A stretch of 19,608 nucleotides of DNA from an uncultured Coriobacteriia bacterium (GTDB taxonomy: Bacteria > Actinomycetota > Coriobacteriia > Coriobacteriales > QAMH01), in assembly GCA_902478425.1 (NCBI GenBank), contig CABSKV010000022.1, forward strand, positions 1-19,608, read 5' to 3'. The number at the start of each line of letters is the position of its first letter. Positions within the stretch are counted from its first letter, which is position 1. A model generated the notes under the pieces. That model worked only from the letters and a program-made list of their open reading frames with translations. It had not been told where the DNA came from and did no database searches. A program made the position numbers and the translations under genes. Positions 5,807 through 13,111 of the stretch are shown piece after piece.

Positions 5807-5836
5807 ATTCTACCACGATGCCGCAAAATGAGACAA
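5807..5836 (-). promoter_or_regulatory. promoter of the MarR gene, -35 inside a repeat
   Basis: On the minus strand TTGTCT (5836-5831) and TAGAAT (5812-5807) are 18 bases apart. The -35 hexamer is part of the left arm of the palindromic repeat at 5823-5863, so the repeat appears to supply promoter sequence. Confidence 0.45.
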
Positions 5837-5863
5837 ACGCTCAGTCTCGCTGTCTCATTTTGC
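5823..5863 (+). repeat. GAGAC palindromic repeat, copy 1
   Basis: GCAAAATGAGACA (5823-5835) pairs perfectly with TGTCTCATTTTGC (5851-5863), a 13-base-pair stem, around a loop of 15 bases (AACGCTCAGTCTCGC). It lies 15 bases past the stop of the minus-strand modD gene and upstream of the MarR gene. It is one of eight related copies in this window. Confidence 0.85.
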
Positions 5864-5878
5864 CGCTCGGCGCCTCGC

Positions 5879-6721
5879 CTACTCCGTGACCATGCGCGCG
5901 CTCATGTCGAGCGGCTTGGCGAAGTGCAGGCAGGTCGTCGCGATGCCATCGACGCCGGTCGCGGCATACTCGCGGGCGTTTTGCAGGTTCACGCCGCCGG
6001 CCGCGATGACGGTGACCTGCGGGTTGATGGCCTTGAGCTGCTGCACGAGCGGGACAAGCTCGTCTACCGGCACCTTGTCGAGCTGGATGCCATCGGCACC
6101 CGCCTCGACAAAGCGCGCCGCATCGGCCGCGTCAGCCTCGATGAAGAGCTTCTTTTCGCAGCAACGCGCCTTGATCTCGGGGATGTCGGCCACGAGCGCA
6201 TCGATGCCGCCCGGATAGAACGCAACGTGTTGCGCGAAGATGAGCACGGTCTCGGACAGCCCGAGGCGATGCGGGAAGGACCCGCCCACGAGCAGCGCCT
6301 TCGTGCCGAGCGGTTTGGTGCCCGACATGCGCTTGCGCGTCGTCAGCACCTCGCAGCGGGGGTTTCCCTCGTGCGCGGCGTCGACCATGGCGCGCGTCTT
6401 GGTCGCGAGCGCGCTGTAGTACTCGAAGATGTTGAGGCAGCACTTCCAGCCCATGTGCAGGACCTCGGCGCGGCCCCACACGCGCATGAACACGTCACCG
6501 GGCGCGAGCTGCGTGCCCGACGGCTCGATCTCGATGCGCTCGGCACCGAGCATGCGGTAGATGCGCTCGGCCTCCTCGGTACCGCACAGCAGCGCCGCGT
6601 CACGCGTGAAGTACTCGATGCAGCCCTCGCGCGCCCCGATGCCGAGCAGGTGCGTAGTCAGGTCGATGTCGGGCACATCCTCACGGATGAGCTGCTCGAG
6701 ATACGAATCGGCGATGTACAT
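5879..6721 (-). CDS. modD: ModD-type pyrophosphorylase (NadC-like phosphoribosyltransferase)
   Basis: A 280-residue protein of the quinolinate phosphoribosyltransferase fold. The N-terminus (MYIADSYLEQLIREDVPDIDLTTHLLGIG) is typical of ModD, the NadC paralogue often found with molybdate transport genes. TTRKRMSGTKPLGTKALLVGGSFPHRLGLSE (127-157) is the active-site segment, and EADAADAARFVEAGADGIQLDK (195-216) and VIAAGGVNLQNAREYAATGVDGIATT (238-263) are the phosphate-binding barrel strands. NadC makes nicotinate mononucleotide from quinolinate; the substrate of ModD is not well established. AGGAG lies five bases before the ATG. No modABC, nadA or nadB is near, so the link to molybdate is by family only. 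Assignment as NadC itself is possible but less likely. Confidence 0.85.
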   Translation of the reverse strand: MYIADSYLEQLIREDVPDIDLTTHLLGIGAREGCIEYFTRDAALLCGTEEAERIYRMLGAERIEIEPSGTQLAPGDVFMRVWGRAEVLHMGWKCCLNIFEYYSALATKTRAMVDAAHEGNPRCEVLTTRKRMSGTKPLGTKALLVGGSFPHRLGLSETVLIFAQHVAFYPGGIDALVADIPEIKARCCEKKLFIEADAADAARFVEAGADGIQLDKVPVDELVPLVQQLKAINPQVTVIAAGGVNLQNAREYAATGVDGIATTCLHFAKPLDMSARMVTE

Positions 6722-6755
6722 GTGCGCTCCTTATTCTTGCTTGCGAATACACCGC

Positions 6756-6764
6756 ATAGTACCA
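6756..6764 (-). promoter_or_regulatory. possible extended -10 promoter of modD
   Basis: TGGTACTAT on the minus strand fits a TGn-extended -10 (TACTAT) about 35 bases before the start codon. No clear -35 is seen. Confidence 0.25.
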
Positions 6765-6805
6765 CTCTATGGCACAATGCCAGCAATCATCCCGAAAGGA
6801 CGCAC

Positions 6806-7348
6806 ATGGACTTCGCCATCCTCTACGGCATCCAGGACACGATCGCCTGCCCGCCGCTCGACGCCCTCATGGCCTTCGTCACCGCGCTCGGCGACCACGG
6901 CCTCATCTGGATCATAGTAGGCATCGTGTTGCTTATCTTCCGCAAGACGCGGCGCTGGGGCATCACGCTGCTCGTCACCCTCGGCATCACCTGGCTCATC
7001 TGCGAGTACGGCGTCAAGGCGCTCGTCGCGCGGCCGCGGCCCTTCATGCTCGACCCCGACTACACACTGCTCATCGCGCCACCAAGCGGCTTCTCGTTTC
7101 CCTCGGGTCACACGCTCGCCTCCTTCCTTGCCGCCACCGTCATCGCTTTCTCGCCGGTCGCGCGCGGCTGGAAGGTCGCTGCCTGGGTGATGGCCGTGCT
7201 CATCGCATTCTCGCGCCTCTACCTCTTCGTGCACTTCCCCACCGACGTGTTCGCCGGCGCGATCATCGGCGTCGTCGCAGCTCTCATCGGCGTCTGCATC
7301 AGCAATCGCATCGCTTCCTCACGCAATTCAACAGGAACCATCAGCTAA
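6806..7348 (+). CDS. PAP2 family phosphatase, undecaprenyl-diphosphatase-like
   Basis: A 180-residue integral membrane protein with about five hydrophobic segments and all three PAP2 signature motifs: K(x6)RP as KALVARPRP (71-79), PSGH (99-102) and SR(x5)HFPTD (136-147). The two histidines and the arginines form the phospho-transfer site, expected on the outer face of the membrane. Small PAP2 proteins of this size include BcrC-like undecaprenyl pyrophosphate phosphatases that recycle the cell-wall lipid carrier, and phosphatidylglycerol phosphatases; sequence alone does not separate them. AAAGGA lies five bases before the ATG. The gene is divergent from modD. Its TAA stop (7346-7348) overlaps the first bases of a palindromic repeat. 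Confidence 0.9.
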   Translation: MDFAILYGIQDTIACPPLDALMAFVTALGDHGLIWIIVGIVLLIFRKTRRWGITLLVTLGITWLICEYGVKALVARPRPFMLDPDYTLLIAPPSGFSFPSGHTLASFLAATVIAFSPVARGWKVAAWVMAVLIAFSRLYLFVHFPTDVFAGAIIGVVAALIGVCISNRIASSRNSTGTIS

Positions 7349-7379
7349 TGAGACAGCGAGGCTGACGCCCTGTCTCATT
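7347..7379 (-). repeat. GAGAC palindromic repeat, copy 2
   Basis: AATGAGACA (7347-7355) pairs with TGTCTCATT (7371-7379). The loop (GCGAGGCTGACGCCC) is the reverse orientation of copies 4 and 8. The stop codon of the PAP2 gene shares its first two bases, and TTT follows the 3' arm, so it may end transcription. Confidence 0.8.
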
Positions 7380-7448
7380 TTCTTCCGGTGCCGGTTCGCT
7401 CGGCCCTCCGTTCCCCCGCTCGCGTGCATCCAAGCGCGAAATCCCCAT

Positions 7449-7477
7449 TTACCGACAGCCACCTTGGGGCGTAGAAT
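7449..7477 (+). promoter_or_regulatory. possible promoter of the coiled-coil/YgiQ pair
   Basis: TTACCG (7449-7454) and TAGAAT (7472-7477) are 17 bases apart, placing the start near 7484 and leaving a leader of about 23 bases before the ATG at 7507. Confidence 0.4.
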
Positions 7478-7506
7478 AGGCTGAACTGATGTGCAAAGGA
7501 GATGAG

Positions 7507-8316
7507 ATGCCCGCAGAGCAGCGGAAAGTAGGAAAGTATACGCCGGTCAAGCCCATGCCGGCGGCCGAGCGTTACGCCTACAAGTCGCTGCCCGAGTCGC
7601 TGCGTCGTCGCAAGGAAAGCATCGACGATACGGCTGTGCGCATCCTCGAGTTCCTCGACCTGCTCAAGGAGGTCGGTGAGGAAATCTCCGTCCTCGGCTC
7701 CAAGCCGTATTCGCCGGATGGCTCGGGCACCTATGATCCCGAGCACGTCACCGAGCGCGAGGAGCTGCTCGGCCGCCAGTTCTCCGGCGAGCTCACGGCA
7801 CTGCAAGTCTTCGACCAGGTCAAGCACGAGAACATCCGCCGCGAAGTCGGCTTGCTCGGCAAGGACTTCGTGAAGAAGGTCACCGCCCTGCAGCAGCTCA
7901 TGGAGTCGTTCTGGGCGCGCTTTTGCAGCGCGATGTCCCCGCTCACGCGCTCCAAAGCCGCCGAGCTCGGCAAGTACGAGACCGAGTTGCGCCAGCGCCT
8001 GAACGACATCAACTACCTCACGCGCCAACACGCCGAGCTCATGGCCGCCGCGCAGGACGCCAAGGCCGGCGACCAGGAGGAGACCAACGACGAGATCATC
8101 GCCGAGTACCAGGCCGACGTCATGGCCTACGTCAAGGAGTACGACGAGCTGCGCGAGGAATACGGCACGCTCAGCCGCCTGGCATTCCGCCGCCGCCGCG
8201 AGATCCTCGACCGCCTCGCCACGCGCGCCGACGCGATCAAGGCAATCAACAAGCGCTACGAGCAGTACGACTTCATCGACTTCATCGCCTTCGAGCTGCC
8301 CGAGGACGAAGAGTAG
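7507..8316 (+). CDS. coiled-coil protein of unknown function
   Basis: A 269-residue soluble protein that I do not recognise. It is rich in Glu, Lys, Arg and Leu with long predicted helices. Likely coiled-coil stretches are about 28-66 and 85-185 and from about 195 to 255, where the text is dense in charged heptads (DELREEYGTLSRLAFRRRREILDRL). The start is set by AAGGAG five bases before ATG 7507; an in-frame ATG at 7489 lacks a ribosome binding site. No signal peptide, membrane segment, metal-binding motif or nucleotide-binding motif is seen. The YgiQ-type gene begins five bases after the stop, so the two are probably co-transcribed and translationally coupled. It could be a partner or scaffold of that enzyme. 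Confidence 0.8.
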   Translation: MPAEQRKVGKYTPVKPMPAAERYAYKSLPESLRRRKESIDDTAVRILEFLDLLKEVGEEISVLGSKPYSPDGSGTYDPEHVTEREELLGRQFSGELTALQVFDQVKHENIRREVGLLGKDFVKKVTALQQLMESFWARFCSAMSPLTRSKAAELGKYETELRQRLNDINYLTRQHAELMAAAQDAKAGDQEETNDEIIAEYQADVMAYVKEYDELREEYGTLSRLAFRRRREILDRLATRADAIKAINKRYEQYDFIDFIAFELPEDEE

Positions 8317-8321
8317 CCGCC

Positions 8322-10118
8322 GTGGCGCCCCGCTTTTTGCCCGTGACCCGCGCCGATGCGCTCGAGCGCGGTTGGGATGAGCTCGACTTCGTCTACGTGA
8401 GCGGCGATGCCTATGTCGATCACCCCTCCTTCGGCACCGCCATCATCACCCGCCTGCTCGAATCGCACGGCTACCGCGTCGGCATCATCGCCCAGCCCGA
8501 CTGGCGCGACCCGGCATCGGTCACCACCTTCGGCGAGCCGCGCCTCGGCTTCCTCGTCTCGGCCGGCAACATGGACTCGATGGTCAACCACTTCACGGTC
8601 GCGAAGAAGCGTCGCAGGTCAGACGCGTATTCGCCGGGTGGCAAAGCCGGCCTGCGCCCCGATCACGCCTGCGTCGTCTACGGCAACCTCATCCGCCGTA
8701 CCTACAAGAAGACGCCGATCATCCTCGGCGGCATCGAGGCAAGCCTGCGCCGCCTCGCGCACTACGACTACTGGTCGGATTCGCTTAAGCGCAGCATATT
8801 GCTCGATTCGGGCGCGGATCTCATCTCCTACGGCATGGGCGAGAAATCCATCATCGAGATCGCGGATGCCCTGGCCAGCGGCCTATCGGTGCACGATCTG
8901 AGCTTCATCGACGGCACCGTCTACAAGGCGCGTTCGATCGAGCACCTGCCCGATGATGCCATCATCTTGCCCTCCTTCGAGGAGTTACAAGCGGACCCGC
9001 GTGCATACGCAACCAGTTTTGCAACTCAGTACGAGAACCTCGATCCCTTCTCCGCGCACATACTCGTCGAGGAATACCCGCACGATGTCTTCGTCGTGCA
9101 AAACCCGCCGGCCAAGCCGCTGTCGATGCCCGAGATGGACGCCATCTACACGCTGCCTTACGCACGCGACGCGCATCCCTCATATGCGCAGGCAGGCGGC
9201 GTGCCCGCGCTTTCCGAGGTGAAGTTCTCGCTCACGAGCAACCGCGGCTGCATGGGCGACTGCTCGTTTTGCGCGCTCAACTTCCACCAGGGCCGCATCA
9301 TCCAGGCGCGCAGCCATGAGTCCTTGCTCGCCGAGGCCAAGCTCATGACCGAGGATCCCGCCTTCAAGGGCTACATCCACGACGTGGGCGGCCCCACCGC
9401 CAACTTCCGCGTACCCGCCTGCGCCAAGCAGCTCAAGCACGGCGCCTGCGCGAACAAGCGCTGCCTGTCGCCCGAGCCCTGCCCGAGCCTGCGCGTTACG
9501 CACGAGGATTACCTCGCCCTGCTGCGCAAGCTGCGCGCGCTACCCGGCGTGAAGAAGGTATTTATACGCAGCGGGTTGCGTTTCGACTACATGATGCTCG
9601 ACGATGACCCGAGCTTCATGCGCGAGCTCGTGAAGCACCACGTGAGCGGCCAGCTCCGCGTCGCGCCCGAGCACGCCTCCGATGCGGTGCTCGACGTGAT
9701 GGGCAAGCCTCCCATCGGCGTCTTCAAGCGCTTCGACGCCGAATTCAAACGCCTCAGCAAGAAGTACGGCCTCAGACAGTACCTGGTTGCCTATCTCATG
9801 TCGTCGCACCCCGGCGCTACACTCGAGGATGCCGTCGAGCTCGCCGAATTCGTGCGTGACATGGGCTACAACCCCGAGCAGATCCAGGATTTCTACCCCA
9901 CACCGTCGACGGTCTCGACCTGCATGTACTACACGGGCCTCGATCCGCGCACGATGGAACCGGTCTACGTGGCCAAGTCGCCGCACGACAAGGCGATGCA
10001 GCGCGCGCTCATCCAGTACCGCGACCCCAAGAACCGCAAGCTCGTGCGCGAGGCGCTCGTCAAGGCCGGGCGGACCGATCTCATCGGCCCCGGTCGCAAG
10101 TGCCTCATCCGCAAATGA
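8322..10118 (+). CDS. YgiQ family radical SAM protein
   Basis: A 598-residue protein of the YgiQ (UPF0313) family. The N-terminal part (about 1-230) has the family's text FLPVTRADALERGWDELDFVYVSGDAYVDHPSFG and a B12-binding-like fold (VVYGNLI, ILGGIEASLRRLAHYDYWSD). The radical SAM core follows with the cluster motif CMGDCSFC (CxxxCxxC, Cys 310, 314 and 317) within SNRGCMGDCSFCALNFHQGR. A Cys-rich insert lies after it (CAKQLKHGACANKRCLSPEPCPSL). The substrate of YgiQ proteins is not established. The start is a GTG (8322-8324), five bases after the upstream stop, with a weak ribosome binding site, implying coupling; family members often begin at this conserved text. The TGA stop lies inside palindromic repeat copy 3. 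Confidence 0.9.
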   Translation: MAPRFLPVTRADALERGWDELDFVYVSGDAYVDHPSFGTAIITRLLESHGYRVGIIAQPDWRDPASVTTFGEPRLGFLVSAGNMDSMVNHFTVAKKRRRSDAYSPGGKAGLRPDHACVVYGNLIRRTYKKTPIILGGIEASLRRLAHYDYWSDSLKRSILLDSGADLISYGMGEKSIIEIADALASGLSVHDLSFIDGTVYKARSIEHLPDDAIILPSFEELQADPRAYATSFATQYENLDPFSAHILVEEYPHDVFVVQNPPAKPLSMPEMDAIYTLPYARDAHPSYAQAGGVPALSEVKFSLTSNRGCMGDCSFCALNFHQGRIIQARSHESLLAEAKLMTEDPAFKGYIHDVGGPTANFRVPACAKQLKHGACANKRCLSPEPCPSLRVTHEDYLALLRKLRALPGVKKVFIRSGLRFDYMMLDDDPSFMRELVKHHVSGQLRVAPEHASDAVLDVMGKPPIGVFKRFDAEFKRLSKKYGLRQYLVAYLMSSHPGATLEDAVELAEFVRDMGYNPEQIQDFYPTPSTVSTCMYYTGLDPRTMEPVYVAKSPHDKAMQRALIQYRDPKNRKLVREALVKAGRTDLIGPGRKCLIRK

Positions 10119-10146
10119 GACAAACCGTCAGTCTCCTTGTCTCATT
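10114..10146 (+). repeat. GAGAC palindromic repeat, copy 3
   Basis: AATGAGACAA (10114-10123) pairs with TTGTCTCATT (10137-10146). The TGA within ATGAGAC is the stop codon of the YgiQ-type gene. Copy 4 follows 19 bases later, making a two-element unit between convergent genes. Confidence 0.8.
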
Positions 10147-10165
10147 ATCAACAGGTCCCGTCATC

Positions 10166-10200
10166 AAATGAGACAGGGCGTCAGTCTCGCTGTCTCATTT
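10166..10200 (+). repeat. GAGAC palindromic repeat, copy 4
   Basis: AAATGAGACA (10166-10175) pairs with TGTCTCATTT (10191-10200) around GGGCGTCAGTCTCGC. It ends one base before the stop codon of the minus-strand amidase gene. Confidence 0.85.
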
Positions 10201-10201
10201 T

Positions 10202-10903
10202 CTACCGATGGGTGCCGCAGGCCTGGTAGCTCGCTAGGTACTCCGCGAACTGGGGGCTCGTATCCGAGTTGCCCGTACGCCAGCCCTTGTGGTCGATGAT
10301 GGTGCTCTCGAAACCGTAGTACGCGTTGATGTAGGCGATGAGCGCGTCGACGGCCTCGAGCTGCGCTTCGGGGTAATCCTGGCCGGCGGCGTGCGCCATC
10401 TCGATGCCGATCGAGTACGAGTTCATCCCGTAATCGGCCATGTCCGCGCCGATGGGCACCGTCCCCACCTTGTCGTCGCGCGACTCGTCCGTCACGCCGT
10501 AGAACGCGTTGTGCCCGGTGTCGCCAAAGCCCGCGTGGTGCGCGATGCGGTCGAGCGGCACACACTGCACGACGCTGCCGTCGCGGTTGACGATGAAGTG
10601 CGCCGCCACCCCCGTGCCCGCTTGGTCCCAGTACTCCACGATGCTCGCGGCGTCGGCCTCGCTCTCGGTGTCGTGCAAGACGATGTAGCGCTGGTACTGC
10701 GGGCCCTTCTCGCCATGGTCGAACGCAGGGCGGAAGTCCGGCGTGATCTGCAGCTGCCCGAACGGTCCGGCAGCGCGCACCACGTTCTCGAACTGCGGGT
10801 CAGCCGCGCGCACGACGGCGCCAATGCCCGATGCGCCGCATGCGGTAAGCGAGCACGCAAGCACGAGCGTCACGGCAACCATATATGTCACGCGTATTCT
10901 CAT
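10202..10903 (-). CDS. lipoprotein N-acetylmuramoyl-L-alanine amidase (AmpD/PGRP fold)
   Basis: A 233-residue protein with a lipoprotein signal: a basic start (MRIR), a hydrophobic core (7-18) and the lipobox LTAC with the lipid-bearing cysteine at 22. The mature part is an Amidase_2/PGRP zinc amidase, which cuts the bond between muramic acid and the L-alanine of the peptide stem. Zinc ligands fit H77 (YIVLHDTES), H205 (IIDHKG) and D214 (GNSDTSP), with AHFIVNRDGSVVQ (101-113), AHHAG (121-125) and NSYSIGIEMA (161-170) as further family marks. It should act outside the membrane in wall turnover. The ATG at 10903 has a poor ribosome binding site but is required for the signal peptide. It diverges from dapL; a repeat lies between them. 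Confidence 0.88.
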   Translation of the reverse strand: MRIRVTYMVAVTLVLACSLTACGASGIGAVVRAADPQFENVVRAAGPFGQLQITPDFRPAFDHGEKGPQYQRYIVLHDTESEADAASIVEYWDQAGTGVAAHFIVNRDGSVVQCVPLDRIAHHAGFGDTGHNAFYGVTDESRDDKVGTVPIGADMADYGMNSYSIGIEMAHAAGQDYPEAQLEAVDALIAYINAYYGFESTIIDHKGWRTGNSDTSPQFAEYLASYQACGTHR

Positions 10904-10921
10904 GCTGCCATTCTGCCAGAA

Positions 10922-10954
10922 AATGAGACAAACGCTCAGTCTCGCTGTCTCATT
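10922..10954 (+). repeat. GAGAC palindromic repeat, copy 5
   Basis: AATGAGACA (10922-10930) pairs with TGTCTCATT (10946-10954); the loop is identical to that of copy 1. Unlike most copies it lies between the starts of two divergent genes (amidase and dapL), so not every copy can be a terminator. Confidence 0.85.
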
Positions 10955-11038
10955 CCCCCGTATGCGCCCACTTCGTTGTACACTATCGGGTTGCGCACCC
11001 GCGCGCAGCACCACCCGCACCCGACGAAAGGACCCCTC

Positions 11039-12259
11039 GTGGCCACAGTCAACGAGAATTACCAGAAACTCCCCGGTAGCTACCTGTTCAGCGAAATCGC
11101 CCACCGCACGACCGAGTTCTCCGCCGCGCACCCCGAGGTCGACCTCATCCGCATGGGCATCGGCGACGTGACCCGTCCGCTCGCGCCCGCCGTCATCGAG
11201 GCCATGCACGCGGCCGTCGACGACCTCGCGAGCGCCGAGACCTTCCACGGCTACGGCCCCGAGCAGGGCTACGACTTCCTCCGCGAAGCCATCCTGGCCG
11301 GCGACTTCGCCTCCCGTGGCATCGATATCGACATCGACGAGATCTTCGTTTCCGATGGCGCCAAGAGCGACTGCGGCAACATCGGCGACATCTTCGGCAT
11401 CGACAACCGCGTAGCCGTGTGCGACCCGGTCTACCCCGTCTACGTCGACACTAACGCGATGGCCGGCCGCGCGGGCTTCTACGACGAGGCCACACAGGGC
11501 TGGACCGACATCATCTACATGGCCACGACTGCGGAAAACGGCTTCTGCCCGGCACTTCCCGAGCAAAACGCCGACCTCATCTACCTGTGCTCGCCCAACA
11601 ATCCCACGGGCACCGTGCTTACCCACGACCAGCTCAAGACCTGGGTCGATTACGCCAACGAGCACGACGCGATCATCCTCTTCGACGCCGCCTACGAGCG
11701 CTTCATCGTCGAAGACGGCGTGCCGCATTCCATCTACGAGGTCGAGGGCGCCAAGACCTGCGCCATCGAGTTCCGCTCGTTCTCGAAGACCGCCGGCTTC
11801 ACGGGTGCACGCTGCGGTTACACCGTGGTGCCCAAGGCGCTCGTGCGCGACGGCCAGAGCCTCAACGAGATGTGGAATCGCCGCCAGACCACGAAGTTCA
11901 ACGGCGCAAGCTACGTCATCCAGAAGGGCGCGGCGGCCATCTACACGCCGCAAGGCAAGCAGCAAATCGAGCAAACCATTGCCTATTACCAGAACAACGC
12001 GCGCGTGATCAAGGAAGCGCTCGAGGCCAGCGGATACACCATCTACGGCGCGGTGAACAGCCCGTATGTCTGGTGCAAGGTGCCCGAGGGCGAAAGCTCC
12101 TGGGGCTTCTTCGACATCCTGCTCGAGCGTTGCGGCGTCATCACCACACCGGGCGCTGGCTTTGGCCCTGCCGGCGAGGGCTACATCCGCTTCACGGCCT
12201 TCGGCGACGCCGAGGCAACCAAGGAGGCCATGCGCCGCATCCAGGCACTCGAAGTATGA
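11039..12259 (+). CDS. dapL: LL-diaminopimelate aminotransferase
   Basis: A 406-residue class I/II PLP-dependent aminotransferase that closely matches DapL in length and text. It converts tetrahydrodipicolinate to LL-diaminopimelate in one step, bypassing the DapD/DapE acylation routes and feeding lysine and peptidoglycan synthesis. Diagnostic stretches are NENYQKLPGSYLFSEIAHRT at the N-terminus, IRMGIGDVTRPL, LCSPNNPTGT and FRSFSKTAGFTGARCGYTVVP, where Lys250 of SFSKT is the PLP-binding lysine. The start is the GTG at 11039, six to seven bases after AAAGGA; the longer open frame upstream is not coding. The TGA stop is inside palindromic repeat copy 6. Use of DapL by an actinobacterium fits the Coriobacteriia. 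Confidence 0.95.
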   Translation: MATVNENYQKLPGSYLFSEIAHRTTEFSAAHPEVDLIRMGIGDVTRPLAPAVIEAMHAAVDDLASAETFHGYGPEQGYDFLREAILAGDFASRGIDIDIDEIFVSDGAKSDCGNIGDIFGIDNRVAVCDPVYPVYVDTNAMAGRAGFYDEATQGWTDIIYMATTAENGFCPALPEQNADLIYLCSPNNPTGTVLTHDQLKTWVDYANEHDAIILFDAAYERFIVEDGVPHSIYEVEGAKTCAIEFRSFSKTAGFTGARCGYTVVPKALVRDGQSLNEMWNRRQTTKFNGASYVIQKGAAAIYTPQGKQQIEQTIAYYQNNARVIKEALEASGYTIYGAVNSPYVWCKVPEGESSWGFFDILLERCGVITTPGAGFGPAGEGYIRFTAFGDAEATKEAMRRIQALEV

Positions 12260-12286
12260 GACAGTTGCTCAGAGCAATTGTCTCAT
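12256..12286 (+). repeat. GAGAC palindromic repeat, copy 6, terminator-like
   Basis: The arms ATGAGACAGTTGCTC (12256-12270) and GAGCAATTGTCTCAT (12272-12286) pair along 15 positions with one G-U pair, so the loop sequence of the other copies is replaced by a near-perfect inner stem. TTTTC follows. The dapL stop codon TGA is in the left arm. This copy fits an intrinsic terminator for dapL best. Confidence 0.8.
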
Positions 12287-12306
12287 TTTCTGCAGGCACA
12301 GTTAAC

Positions 12307-12341
12307 AAATGAGACAGCGAGACTGAGCGTTTGTCTCATTT
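12307..12341 (-). repeat. GAGAC palindromic repeat, copy 7
   Basis: AAATGAGACA (12307-12316) pairs with TGTCTCATTT (12332-12341). Its loop is the reverse complement of that in copies 1 and 5, so it lies inverted relative to them. It stands 20 bases after copy 6 and just before the pyrE ribosome binding site. Confidence 0.85.
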
Positions 12342-12368
12342 CCAAGGTCAGAGGAGGAACGTCTACAC

Positions 12369-13058
12369 ATGGAAGCCTACAAGCAGGAGTTCATCGACTT
12401 CATGGTCGCGTCCGACGTGCTCAAGTTCGGCGAGTTCACGCTCAAGAGCGGCCGTACCTCGCCGTTCTTCATGAACGCCGGCGCCTACGTAACCGGCAAC
12501 CAGTTGCATAAGCTCGGCCTCTACTACGCGCAGGCAATCCACGACGCCTTCGGCCTGGACTTCGACATCGTCTTCGGCCCCGCGTACAAGGGCATCCCGC
12601 TGTCGGTCGTCACCTGCATCGGCCTGCAAGAGCTCTACGGCAAGGAAGCGCGCTACTGCTCCAACCGCAAGGAAGCCAAGGACCACGGCGATGCGGGCAT
12701 ACTGCTCGGCGCCGAGCTGCACGACGGCGACCGCGTCGTCATGGTCGAGGACGTCACGACCTCGGGCAAGTCGATCGACGAGACCTACCCGCTGCTCAAG
12801 AGCATCGCCGACGTCGAGGTCGTGGGCCTCATGGTCTCGCTCAATCGCCAGGAGGTCGGCCCGAGCGGCACGATCTGCGCGATCGACGAGGTGAGCGAGA
12901 AGTACGGCTTCCCCACCGCCGCCATCGTGACGATGGACGAGGTCATCGGATACCTGCACAACCAGGAGCGCGGCGGTCGCGTGGTCATCGACGACGACGT
13001 GAAGGCCGCCCTCGACGCCTACTACGTCCAGTACGGCGCCACGGGCACCGGCAAGTAA
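12369..13058 (+). CDS. pyrE: orotate phosphoribosyltransferase
   Basis: A 229-residue type I phosphoribosyltransferase. The PRPP-binding motif is VMVEDVTTSGKS (about 124-135), and the N-terminal hood with LKFGEFTLKSGRTSPFFMNAG (18-38) is typical of PyrE. It joins orotate to PRPP to make orotidine monophosphate in pyrimidine synthesis. AGGAGG lies about eleven bases before the ATG, a slightly long spacing. No other pyr gene is near, so it is separated from the rest of the pathway. It stands after the two-repeat unit that follows dapL and before a hairpin of its own. Confidence 0.93.
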   Translation: MEAYKQEFIDFMVASDVLKFGEFTLKSGRTSPFFMNAGAYVTGNQLHKLGLYYAQAIHDAFGLDFDIVFGPAYKGIPLSVVTCIGLQELYGKEARYCSNRKEAKDHGDAGILLGAELHDGDRVVMVEDVTTSGKSIDETYPLLKSIADVEVVGLMVSLNRQEVGPSGTICAIDEVSEKYGFPTAAIVTMDEVIGYLHNQERGGRVVIDDDVKAALDAYYVQYGATGTGK

Positions 13059-13060
13059 CC

Positions 13061-13089
13061 AGACAAAAGCGCCCCGGCGAGTTTTGTCT
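13061..13089 (+). terminator. terminator after pyrE
   Basis: AGACAAAA (13061-13068) pairs with TTTTGTCT (13082-13089), with a short CGC/GCG inner stem. The 3' arm itself carries the T-run. The AGACA/TGTCT core recalls the GAGAC repeat family. Confidence 0.6.
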
Positions 13090-13111
13090 CTGAAGGGACC
13101 ACCTGCCACCA

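Noticed and set aside
5765..6805. Long in-frame N-terminal extension of the PAP2 gene
   Set aside because: It overlaps modD on the other strand and has no family similarity; the PAP2 start at 6806 has a good ribosome binding site.
10289..11038. Upstream extension of dapL antisense to the amidase gene
   Set aside because: DapL family length and the ribosome binding site fix the start at the GTG at 11039; the extension is a shadow frame.
10904..11974. Long upstream extension of the amidase frame on the minus strand
   Set aside because: It is antisense to dapL, and the lipoprotein signal peptide begins at 10903.
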